Source: Clostridiales bacterium (lineage in GTDB: Bacteria > Bacillota > Clostridia > Christensenellales > Aristaeellaceae). Taken from it: a stretch of 20,954 nt of DNA. The position numbers were made by a program, and so were the translations under genes. Position 1 is the stretch's first letter; each line of letters starts with the position of its first letter. Positions 15,385 to 20,954 of the stretch are shown piece by piece. Location: contig JAHZHX010000039.1 in the NCBI GenBank assembly GCA_019420065.1, positions 1-20,954 of the forward strand, in the 5' to 3' direction. The notes beneath the pieces are model-generated. The model made no database searches and was not told the DNA's origin. It saw only the letters and a list, made by a program, of their open reading frames with translations.

Positions 15385-17228
15385 TTTTTGCACACCCCCT
15401 CGAAGCGCTGCAGGCCGCAGCCCTGGCAGCCCTTGCGGCAGTCGGGCGTAACCTCGCCGCGCAGGGCGCGCTGCCATTCGCGCCAGAGGTAGGCGCGGGT
15501 CACGCCGGCGTCAATAAAGTCCCAGGGGAGCAGCTCGTTTTCTCCGCGGGAACGGTTGGCGTAAAAGGCCGGATCAACGCCGCAGTCCTTAAAGGCCTTC
15601 ATCCAGCCTTCATAATTCAGAAATTCGCTCCACCCGTCCATCCGGCAGCCGTTTTTCCATGCTGCGTACAAAACGTCGCCCATCCGGCGATCGCCGCGGG
15701 CAAAGCAGGCTTCCAGCATGCTCAGCTCCGGTTCGTGCCAGTTGAAATTAACGCCCTTGACGCGGTGCAGAATCTCGCCCAGCCTGGCCTGCTTTTCGCG
15801 GATGAGGGGCAGCGGATCCTGCCCCTGCCACTGGAAGGGGGTAAAGGGCTTGGGAACGAAGGTGGAGGCGCTGCACGTCACGCGCAGGCCGCGGGCGCGG
15901 CGGTCGCGCGGAATGGAAAAGTAGGCGCTGATAACGTCCTGCGCCAGGCGGCCGATGCCCTGCAGATCCTCGTCGGTCTCGGTGGGCAGACCGATCATGA
16001 AATAAAGCTTGACCGTGCTCCAGCCGCTGTCAAACGCGTCGGTCACGGCGCGGATGAGATCGTCCTCGGTAACGCCCTTGTTGATAACGTCGCGCAAGCG
16101 CTGCGTGCCGGCTTCGGCTGCCAGCGTCAGGCCGGATTTGCGGATCTTCTGCGCCTCCTCCAGCGAGGGCTTGACAATGCTGTCAAGGCGCATGGAGGGC
16201 AGCGATACGCTCACCTTTTTTTCGGCATAGCGCTTGGTCAGCGCGCACACCAGATCGGTCAGGCGGGAATAGTCGCCGCTTGACAGCGAGGAGAGGGAGA
16301 TTTCCTCATATCCGGTTGCGTTTTCAAGCTGCTCCGCCTGGCGCAGCAGCGTTTCCAGACTGCGTTCGCGCACCGGGCGGTAGAGCATGCCTGCCTGACA
16401 GAAACGGCAGCCGCGCGTGCAGCCGCGCATGATTTCCAGCGTGATGCGGTCAAAAACGGCTTCGGCATAAGGCACGACAAAGGCGTCGGGATAGGCAGCG
16501 GTGTCCAGATCGCGCACGATGCGCTTGCGCACCCGGGCGGGCGCGGCGGGATCGATGGGCGCGAAGGAGGCCAGCGTGCCGTCGTCATGATAGCTTTCCC
16601 GGTAGAAAGCAGGCACATAAATGCCTTCGATCTTGGCCAGTGCCCGCAGCGTTTCCAGACGGCTCATCCCCGCCTTTTTGCACTCGCGCACGCAGGAAAT
16701 GGCCTCGATCATCATCTCTTCGCCGTCACCGATCTGGAACACGTCGATAAAGGGCGCGAGCGGCTCGGGATTGAAGGCGCAGGGGCCGCCGGCCATGACG
16801 ATGGGGCCGTCGCTGCGGTCGCGGGAGAAAAGCGGAATGTCGCTCAGATCCAGCATCTCAAGGATGTTGGTATAGCTCATTTCGTACTGAAGGGTAAAAC
16901 CGACGACGTCAAAATCGCGCAGGGGCCTGTGCGATTCCAGCGAAAAGAGCGGCAGCTCCTCGCGGCGCATGGCGTCCGCCATATCGGGCCAGGGCATGAA
17001 AGCACGCTCGCACAGCGCCCAGGGCTGCCGGTTGATAATATGGTAGAGGATCTTGATGCCCAGGTGGGACATCCCTACCTCGTAAGAATCGGGGAAACAA
17101 AAGGCAAAGGTAACGTCGGCGTCTTCAAAGGGCTTGCGCACGGCGTTCATTTCTCCGCCTGTATAACGGGCAGGCTTGAGCACGGTATCAAGCAGCGCTT
17201 CCAGTTTGTCAGCAGAAAACTCTTTCAC
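15381..17228 (-). CDS. TIGR03960-family B12-binding-type radical SAM protein, function unknown
   Basis: A 615-residue protein. The N-terminal part (about 35-240) resembles the B12-binding-like domain of this family (FCFPDSYEVGMSHLGIKILY; GGPCAFNPEPLAPF). The radical SAM CxxxCxxC is C270, C274, C277 (MRGCTRGCRFCQAG). The last 20 residues add a second CxxxCxxC, C597, C601, C604 (CRKGCQGCG), plus C613, which may hold another Fe-S cluster. The reaction is unknown. I start at GTG 17226-17228, because GGAGG at 17236-17240 lies seven bases ahead. An in-frame ATG at 17246 lies upstream of that GGAGG and has no site of its own. It heads the 12.4-kb minus-strand run and has a good promoter about 35-60 bp upstream. 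Confidence 0.88.
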   Translation of the reverse strand: MKEFSADKLEALLDTVLKPARYTGGEMNAVRKPFEDADVTFAFCFPDSYEVGMSHLGIKILYHIINRQPWALCERAFMPWPDMADAMRREELPLFSLESHRPLRDFDVVGFTLQYEMSYTNILEMLDLSDIPLFSRDRSDGPIVMAGGPCAFNPEPLAPFIDVFQIGDGEEMMIEAISCVRECKKAGMSRLETLRALAKIEGIYVPAFYRESYHDDGTLASFAPIDPAAPARVRKRIVRDLDTAAYPDAFVVPYAEAVFDRITLEIMRGCTRGCRFCQAGMLYRPVRERSLETLLRQAEQLENATGYEEISLSSLSSGDYSRLTDLVCALTKRYAEKKVSVSLPSMRLDSIVKPSLEEAQKIRKSGLTLAAEAGTQRLRDVINKGVTEDDLIRAVTDAFDSGWSTVKLYFMIGLPTETDEDLQGIGRLAQDVISAYFSIPRDRRARGLRVTCSASTFVPKPFTPFQWQGQDPLPLIREKQARLGEILHRVKGVNFNWHEPELSMLEACFARGDRRMGDVLYAAWKNGCRMDGWSEFLNYEGWMKAFKDCGVDPAFYANRSRGENELLPWDFIDAGVTRAYLWREWQRALRGEVTPDCRKGCQGCGLQRFEGVCKK

Positions 17229-17260
17229 AGGTTTTCCTCCAAGCATAATACTTCATTATC

Positions 17261-17289
17261 ATGATACCATAAAACACAAAATTTGTCTA
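17261..17289 (-). promoter_or_regulatory. Promoter of the long minus-strand run (TIGR03960 gene to the YnbB-like gene)
   Basis: On the minus strand, -35 TAGACA (17284-17289) and -10 TATCAT (17261-17266) are separated by exactly 17 bp, each one base from consensus. The start would fall near 17254, giving a leader of about 25 nt before the GTG. No operator is obvious. It is the only strong promoter I see for the genes down to 4812. Confidence 0.68.
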
Positions 17290-17369
17290 TGCGCAGGCAA
17301 GAAAATCAAAGGGGAGAAGCGCGAAAAAGCAGTTTTATGGTGAAGATGCTGCATATAAAGATACAGAAA

Positions 17370-17383
17370 TTTTACATGTAAAA
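17370..17383. promoter_or_regulatory. Perfect palindrome TTTTACATGTAAAA upstream of the AraC-family gene
   Basis: A 14-bp perfect inverted repeat lies 13 bp upstream of the -35 of the AraC-family gene. Its right half, ATGTAAAA (17376-17383), recurs at 17417-17424 over the -10, 41 bp away or about four helical turns. It is a candidate regulator site, perhaps for the adjacent AraC-family protein. The binding protein is not known. Confidence 0.45.
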
Positions 17384-17396
17384 GCTGATTCCGATA

Positions 17397-17425
17397 TTGA
17401 CAATGGATAAAATGGGATGTAAAAT
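17397..17425 (+). promoter_or_regulatory. Promoter of the AraC-mrnC-thyX-rlmB-sigH run
   Basis: A consensus -35 TTGACA (17397-17402), a 17-bp spacer and -10 TAAAAT (17420-17425) predict a start near 17432 and a leader of about 30 nt, with GGAGG at 17449-17453. It diverges from the minus-strand promoter about 110 bp away. It is the only clear promoter seen ahead of the plus-strand genes down to sigH. Confidence 0.8.
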
Positions 17426-17460
17426 AATGTGCTGTATTGAAAAAGTACGGAGGAATGGTT

Positions 17461-18333
17461 ATGCCAAAATCTTTGCTGATTCCCGCCCTTGATGAAGAGA
17501 CGAACCAGGCGGTGTATGTTGAAGGCACGCATACGCCCGATGAGCTTGCGCGCGCCAGCGGCGTATGGATTGCCGCCACGGGCTCGGCAATGCTGCCCGT
17601 TGGGGCTTATAATATGTGCGATACCGAGCGCTGGATGTGGCTTGCGGTCGAAAACGGGCTGCTCCAGGTGGAAAACGACGAGGTATCCTATTCTTTGCGC
17701 GGGGGCGATTGCTGCATGATGCCTCCGGGCACGCACGGCATCGTCCTGAATGCGACGCAGGAAGCGCGCGTGATCTGGATGACGGTGGACGGCGTGCTCA
17801 GCAACGCTTTTCTGCAGCGCATGGGCGCTTTGCAGCATCGCGTGATGAAACAGGGCGCGCTGCCCTCCCAGATGACGCTGGGACGGCATATCGTACAGGC
17901 TGTCGTGCGCCTGTCCGCGGCGCAGGAGGCTTCCAGCGCCCAACTGCAGCAGCTGCTTTGGGCCATGCTGGCTTCCCATTCCGGTCAGCCGGTGGCCATG
18001 GACGCCGTTTTGTCCCATGAAATTGCCCGCGTTGTGGATGCGATGCGCAAAAACCAGTACCGCGACAGCTTTTCGCTGGCTGATATGGCGTCCATCAGCC
18101 GTATGCCGGTGGAAACCTTCCGCAAGCGCTTTGTTTCCGAGGTCGGCATGCCGCCGCAGAGCTATCAGCTGTTCTGCAAAATGGAGCGCGCAAAAACGCT
18201 GCTCAAAAACGGCAGCACGGTGCGTCAGGCCGGCGTTGAAGTGGGAATGAGCGATCCCTACCATTTCAGCAAAACCTTCAAAAACATTGTCGGCATGAGT
18301 CCCTCCGCTTACAGCAAGACGGCGCAGAAGTAA
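17461..18333 (+). CDS. AraC-family transcriptional regulator with N-terminal cupin
   Basis: A 290-residue regulator. The N-terminal half is a cupin-like sensor (GLLQVENDEVSYSLRGGDCCMMPPGTHG at about 60-100), as in sugar- or small-molecule-responsive AraC proteins. The C-terminal ~95 residues hold the double helix-turn-helix, with FSLADMASISRMPVETFRKRF for the first and VRQAGVEVGMSDPYHFSKTFK plus GMSPSAY for the second. The effector is unknown. I start at ATG 17461 because GGAGG lies seven bases ahead; the ATG at 17455 is too close to that site, and a TTG further upstream is unlikely. mrnC begins 3 bp after its stop, so the two are probably on one message. Palindromic and direct repeats near its promoter suggest autoregulation. 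Confidence 0.92.
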   Translation: MPKSLLIPALDEETNQAVYVEGTHTPDELARASGVWIAATGSAMLPVGAYNMCDTERWMWLAVENGLLQVENDEVSYSLRGGDCCMMPPGTHGIVLNATQEARVIWMTVDGVLSNAFLQRMGALQHRVMKQGALPSQMTLGRHIVQAVVRLSAAQEASSAQLQQLLWAMLASHSGQPVAMDAVLSHEIARVVDAMRKNQYRDSFSLADMASISRMPVETFRKRFVSEVGMPPQSYQLFCKMERAKTLLKNGSTVRQAGVEVGMSDPYHFSKTFKNIVGMSPSAYSKTAQK

Positions 18334-18336
18334 GCC

Positions 18337-18726
18337 ATGCCGCTGATGAACGAACAGCGCGCCCGGCAGCTGTCCGCGCTGCAGCTGGCCTTCATGGGCG
18401 ATACGGTCTGCGACCTGCTGGCAAGAACGGATCTGATGTTTGCGGATTATCCGGTGCGCGAAATGCACGCGCGCAAGGTGGACGCGGTCAACGCCCGGGC
18501 GCAGGCGGCGCAGCTGGACGCGGTTTATCATCTGCTGACGCAGGAGGAGCGCGACATTGTTCAGCGCGCCCGCAATACGCGTCTGAGCCACGGCGTTCCG
18601 CAGGCCGCTTCGCGCGAGGAATATCTCAAGGCGACCGCATACGAGGCGGTCATGGGATATTTGTACCTGACAGGGCAGATGCGCCGGGCGCAGGCGCTTT
18701 TTCAACTGGGACGGATAAAGGAGTAA
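18337..18726 (+). CDS. mrnC: Mini-ribonuclease III
   Basis: A 129-residue RNase III-like catalytic domain without the double-stranded-RNA-binding domain, as usual for Mini-III. In B. subtilis it matures 23S rRNA ends. The catalytic aspartate is D22 in LAFMGDTVCDLL, and the second acid is E103 in KATAYEAVMGYLYL. RARN at 77-80 is the family's conserved basic stretch. The ATG at 18337 lies 3 bp after the AraC-family stop with only a weak purine-rich site, so it may depend on translational coupling; ATG at 18346 is an alternative. The neighbouring rlmB and sigH reproduce the common mrnC-rlmB-sigH order. Confidence 0.94.
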   Translation: MPLMNEQRARQLSALQLAFMGDTVCDLLARTDLMFADYPVREMHARKVDAVNARAQAAQLDAVYHLLTQEERDIVQRARNTRLSHGVPQAASREEYLKATAYEAVMGYLYLTGQMRRAQALFQLGRIKE

Positions 18727-18729
18727 ATC

Positions 18730-19452
18730 ATGCCTGAAAAAAATTTGCATGTGGAACTGATTGCCCATACCCCCTTGCCCGAGCAGGTGTGTGCGCTGGG
18801 CGCCAAGCTTTGCTATGCCAAGGCGGATGTGGAAGCGCTGCGCGAGCGCGTATCGGCGCAGGACCAGACGGTATTTTTGGAACGCATCATGCAGTCGGGA
18901 CATCTGTCGGTGCTGGAGCATGCGTCCTTCACCTTCGCCATTGAAGGTGTCAGCCGCGTGCTGTTGGCTCAGCTGACGCGTCACCGCATTGCTTCCTTCA
19001 GCGTGCAGAGCCAGCGTTATGTCTCACTGGCGGAGAGCTTTTCCTATATCGTGCCGCCGGCGATCAAAGCGCTGGGCGCGCCGGCGCAGGAACGCTACGA
19101 AGCGCAGATGCGGCAGATGCACGCCTGGTACACGCAGTGGCAGGAGGAACTGGGGGCCAAAGGGGAAAGCAGCAACGAGGATGCGCGCTTTGTGCTGCCG
19201 GGCGCGTGCGAAACGCGGCTGATCCTGACCATGAATACACGCGAACTGATGCATTTTTTCTCGCTGCGCTGCTGCAACCGCGCGCAATGGGAAATCCGCG
19301 CGCTGGCGGAAGAGATGCTGCGCCTGTGCAAAGCGGCAGCCCCCGTGCTGTTTGCGAACGCCGGACCGGGCTGCGTGCGCTCTTCCTGCCCGGAAGGAGG
19401 CAAATCCTGCGGCAAAGCCCTTGAAATGCGCGAAAAATTCAAAAATCTATAA
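18730..19452 (+). CDS. thyX: Flavin-dependent thymidylate synthase
   Basis: A 240-residue protein. It methylates dUMP to dTMP using methylenetetrahydrofolate, NADPH and FAD, independent of the ThyA route. The signature RHRx7S is at R84-S94 (RHRIASFSVQSQRY). The C-terminal region LILTMNTRELMHFFSLRCCNRAQWEIR matches the substrate and flavin-binding part of the family. The ATG at 18730 has AAAGGAG at 18717-18723, overlapping the end of mrnC. It stands between mrnC and rlmB, which are adjacent in Bacillus. Whether the genome also has thyA cannot be seen here. The stop is followed by a 36-bp gap with no terminator. Confidence 0.96.
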   Translation: MPEKNLHVELIAHTPLPEQVCALGAKLCYAKADVEALRERVSAQDQTVFLERIMQSGHLSVLEHASFTFAIEGVSRVLLAQLTRHRIASFSVQSQRYVSLAESFSYIVPPAIKALGAPAQERYEAQMRQMHAWYTQWQEELGAKGESSNEDARFVLPGACETRLILTMNTRELMHFFSLRCCNRAQWEIRALAEEMLRLCKAAAPVLFANAGPGCVRSSCPEGGKSCGKALEMREKFKNL

Positions 19453-19488
19453 AACAGCAAATCATTGCGGAAAGTCGTAGAAAATACA

Positions 19489-20547
19489 ATGCCCTATTTT
19501 GATGATTTTAAGAAAAAGCGGATGACCAAGGCCGATCATATCCGCGAGGATTCGTACAAGCCTGACGAGGGCGGCTACGGGCGCGGCGGCAACAAAAAGC
19601 GCGGCGGTCAGGGCCGCATGGATATGTACCGCAAGGATGAACGCGGCGCCTATCACAGCGCGAAGCGCGGGGACAGCGGCGGCTATAAGCAGGACGAGGG
19701 CCGGTTCTCCGGCCGCGGCCCTTCCTATGCCGGGCGCGATCACAAACCGTATGAAAAAAGCGTCCGTCCGCAGCGTCCCGCGCCTGCGCCCCGTCCCGCG
19801 CCGGCTCCCGCTCCTGAGGAGCCTGAAAACCTGCTTACCGGCCGCAACCCCATCCGCGAGGCGCTTAAATCCGGCCGTGATATTGAAAAGCTGATGGTAG
19901 CCAAGGGGGATCTTTCGGGTACGGCGCGCGAGATTGTCGCCATGGCGCACGAGGCGCATGTGCCGGTACAGATGGTTGAGCGTGTTCGCCTGGACGAGCT
20001 GGCGCGCAACCATCAGGGAATGATTGCCTTTGCGTCCGCCTATCAGTATGCCGATGTGGATGATATTCTTGCCGTGGCCAGAGAAAGGGGCGAGGATCCT
20101 TTTCTGATTATTCTCGACGGCGTGACCGACCCGCATAACCTGGGCGCGGTGATCCGTACCGCCGCCGCCGTGGGCGCGCATGGCGTTATCGTCCCGGAGC
20201 GTCGCGCCGTGGGGCTCACTCCCGCCGCGGTCAAGGCCTCGGCCGGTGGCGTGGAGCATATCAAGGTCGCGCGGGTGACCAATCTGACCAATGAGATCAA
20301 GCGCCTGAAAAATCAGGGCGTCTGGCTGTATGGCGCGGACGCTGCGGGGGAAAACTACCGAAAGGTCGATTTTTCCGGCCCGTGCGCGCTGGTAATCGGC
20401 TCCGAAGGGGATGGCATCAGTCGGCTTGTGGGCGAGCAGTGTGACCATATGGTGGCAATCCCCATGAAGAATCCGGCCATGGAATCGCTGAACGCTTCCG
20501 TGGCGGCGGGAATTTTGCTTTACGCGGCGGCCGCTGCGCGTGATTGA
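19489..20547 (+). CDS. rlmB: 23S rRNA 2'-O-methyltransferase RlmB/TrmH family with RG-rich N-terminal extension
   Basis: A 352-residue protein from the ATG at 19489. The C-terminal ~238 residues are a SPOUT methyltransferase: an RlmB-type L30e-like substrate domain opens with ENLLTGRNPIREAL. The SAM-binding knot follows, with LDGVTDPHNLGAVIRTA, ALVIGSEGDGISRL and IPMKNPAMESLNASVAAG. Family members methylate 23S rRNA (G2251 in E. coli). Before it lie ~113 unusual residues: K/R/G/D-rich with repeated GGYGRGG, KRGG and FSGRGP patches, then an AP-rich linker (RPAPAPRPAPAPAPEEP at 96-112). The extension is in frame and shows no stop, so it is probably real. The RBS is weak (GGAAAG at 19469-19474 is distant). 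An upstream TTG start at 19465 is less likely. Confidence 0.9.
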   Translation: MPYFDDFKKKRMTKADHIREDSYKPDEGGYGRGGNKKRGGQGRMDMYRKDERGAYHSAKRGDSGGYKQDEGRFSGRGPSYAGRDHKPYEKSVRPQRPAPAPRPAPAPAPEEPENLLTGRNPIREALKSGRDIEKLMVAKGDLSGTAREIVAMAHEAHVPVQMVERVRLDELARNHQGMIAFASAYQYADVDDILAVARERGEDPFLIILDGVTDPHNLGAVIRTAAAVGAHGVIVPERRAVGLTPAAVKASAGGVEHIKVARVTNLTNEIKRLKNQGVWLYGADAAGENYRKVDFSGPCALVIGSEGDGISRLVGEQCDHMVAIPMKNPAMESLNASVAAGILLYAAAAARD

Positions 20548-20577
20548 CCGATAATGAAGTGCGATAAGGAGTAAATC

Positions 20578-20954
20578 ATGTCCGAGTGCCGAAATGCACA
20601 GGAAAAATATGCGGCGCTGAATGATGACGACGTGGCGATTCTGGCCCAGCAGGGAGACGGCGAGGCGCTGGAATATCTTTTGGACAAATACAAAAATTTT
20701 GTCCGCGCCCGGGCGCGCAGCTATTTTCTGATTGGCGCCGATCATGAGGATATCGTCCAGGAGGGAATGATCGGGCTGTACAAGGCGATCCGAGATTTCA
20801 AGCTGGACAAGCAGACTTCCTTCCGCGCCTTTGCCGAGCTGTGCGTAAAGCGGCAGATCATTACCGCCATCAAAACCGCCACGCGCCAAAAGCATGTGCC
20901 GCTGAACAGCTATGTTTCGCTGAACAAGCCCCTCTATGACGAGGAATCCGACCG
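20578..20954 (+). CDS. sigH: RNA polymerase sigma factor SigH (3' end outside window)
   Basis: The first 125 residues of a sigma-70 family protein are visible. Region 2 is clear: YLLDKYKNFVRARARSYFL, then GADHEDIVQEGMIGLYKAIRDF and FRAFAELCVKRQIITAIKTA, followed by RQKHVPLNSYVSLNKPLYDEE. This agrees closely with the stage-0 sporulation/competence sigma factor sigma-H. Its place after rlmB is the same as in Bacillus. The ATG at 20578 has AAGGAG at 20566-20571. The 30-bp gap after rlmB holds no terminator, so it may be read from upstream, though an extra promoter inside rlmB cannot be ruled out. The gene runs off the window. Confidence 0.95.
   Translation, partial: MSECRNAQEKYAALNDDDVAILAQQGDGEALEYLLDKYKNFVRARARSYFLIGADHEDIVQEGMIGLYKAIRDFKLDKQTSFRAFAELCVKRQIITAIKTATRQKHVPLNSYVSLNKPLYDEESD

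Noticed and set aside
17229..17246. ATG start at 17246 for the TIGR03960 gene
   Set aside because: The GGAGG lies downstream of that ATG and points to the GTG at 17228.
17229..17460. Possible small gene or RNA in the longest gap
   Set aside because: The 232-bp divergent region is accounted for by two promoters, two leaders and the repeats; no supported reading frame or riboswitch-like structure seen.
17335..18984. Long minus-strand open frame (549 codons) opposite the AraC-family gene, mrnC and thyX
   Set aside because: Low-complexity H/R/Q-rich product with no recognisable domain, covering three well-identified plus-strand genes; an antisense shadow typical of GC-rich codon use.
19465..19488. 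TTG start at 19465 for rlmB
   Set aside because: No Shine-Dalgarno before it; the ATG at 19489 is preferred although its own site is weak.
19462..20895. Long minus-strand open frame (477 codons) opposite rlmB and sigH
   Set aside because: No domain, no RBS, and the plus strand encodes clear RlmB and SigH proteins over the same bases.
1..20954. CRISPR array, tRNA/rRNA genes, insertion sequence, prophage or toxin-antitoxin module
   Set aside because: None seen by eye: no regularly spaced repeats, no transposase or integrase motifs, and almost every base is assigned to conserved genes.

Overview
The window reads as chromosomal core DNA from a moderately GC-rich, probably spore-forming member of the Bacillota, most likely class Clostridia. 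The grounds are a sigH gene whose visible protein is close to the Bacillus/Clostridium family, a SpoIVFA/SpoIVFB-like pair, Mini-RNase III, a YmcA/YlbF-family gene beside miaB, a Bacillus-type LexA box, and strong GGAGG-type ribosome binding sites. I cannot name the genus. Coding density is very high, the longest stretch without a gene is about 230 bp, and I see no tRNA, rRNA, CRISPR array, insertion sequence or phage gene.

Layout. (1) 1-1604, plus strand: the end of aspartate kinase, then asd with an ATGA overlap (first two steps of aspartate-family amino acid synthesis), closed by a bidirectional terminator at 1612-1643. (2) 1649-3225, minus strand: DNA polymerase IV (dinB) and a 79-residue partner, behind a promoter with a LexA-type operator. 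(3) 3251-4755, minus: SpoIVFB-like intramembrane protease and SpoIVFA-like partner. (4) 4812-17228, minus: a 12.4 kb nearly gapless run. In transcription order it holds a B12-binding-type radical SAM protein, its DUF2344/TIGR03936 partner, ribonuclease G, miaB, a YlbF/YmcA-family protein, mutS, mutL, miaA and a YnbB-like PLP enzyme. It starts at a recognisable promoter (17261-17289) and ends in a strong hairpin (4764-4799). (5) 17229-17460: divergent control region. (6) 17461-20954, plus: an AraC-family regulator, mrnC, thyX, rlmB and the start of sigH, all closely spaced.

How the genes fit together. The long minus-strand run joins RNA metabolism (RNase G, both enzymes of ms2i6A37 tRNA modification, a Ric-complex-like protein) with mismatch repair (MutS, MutL). 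An SOS-type polymerase lies further downstream under its own control. The plus-strand run is the familiar mrnC-rlmB-sigH neighbourhood, with thyX inserted and an AraC regulator where cysS often stands.

I found no clear new defence or mobile system. The points most worth a second look are the dinB operator pair, a terminator hairpin that contains the ribosome binding site of the SpoIVFA-like gene, an RG-rich extension on RlmB, a second CxxxCxxC cluster in the uncharacterised radical SAM protein, repeats before the AraC gene, and the small DinB-linked protein.
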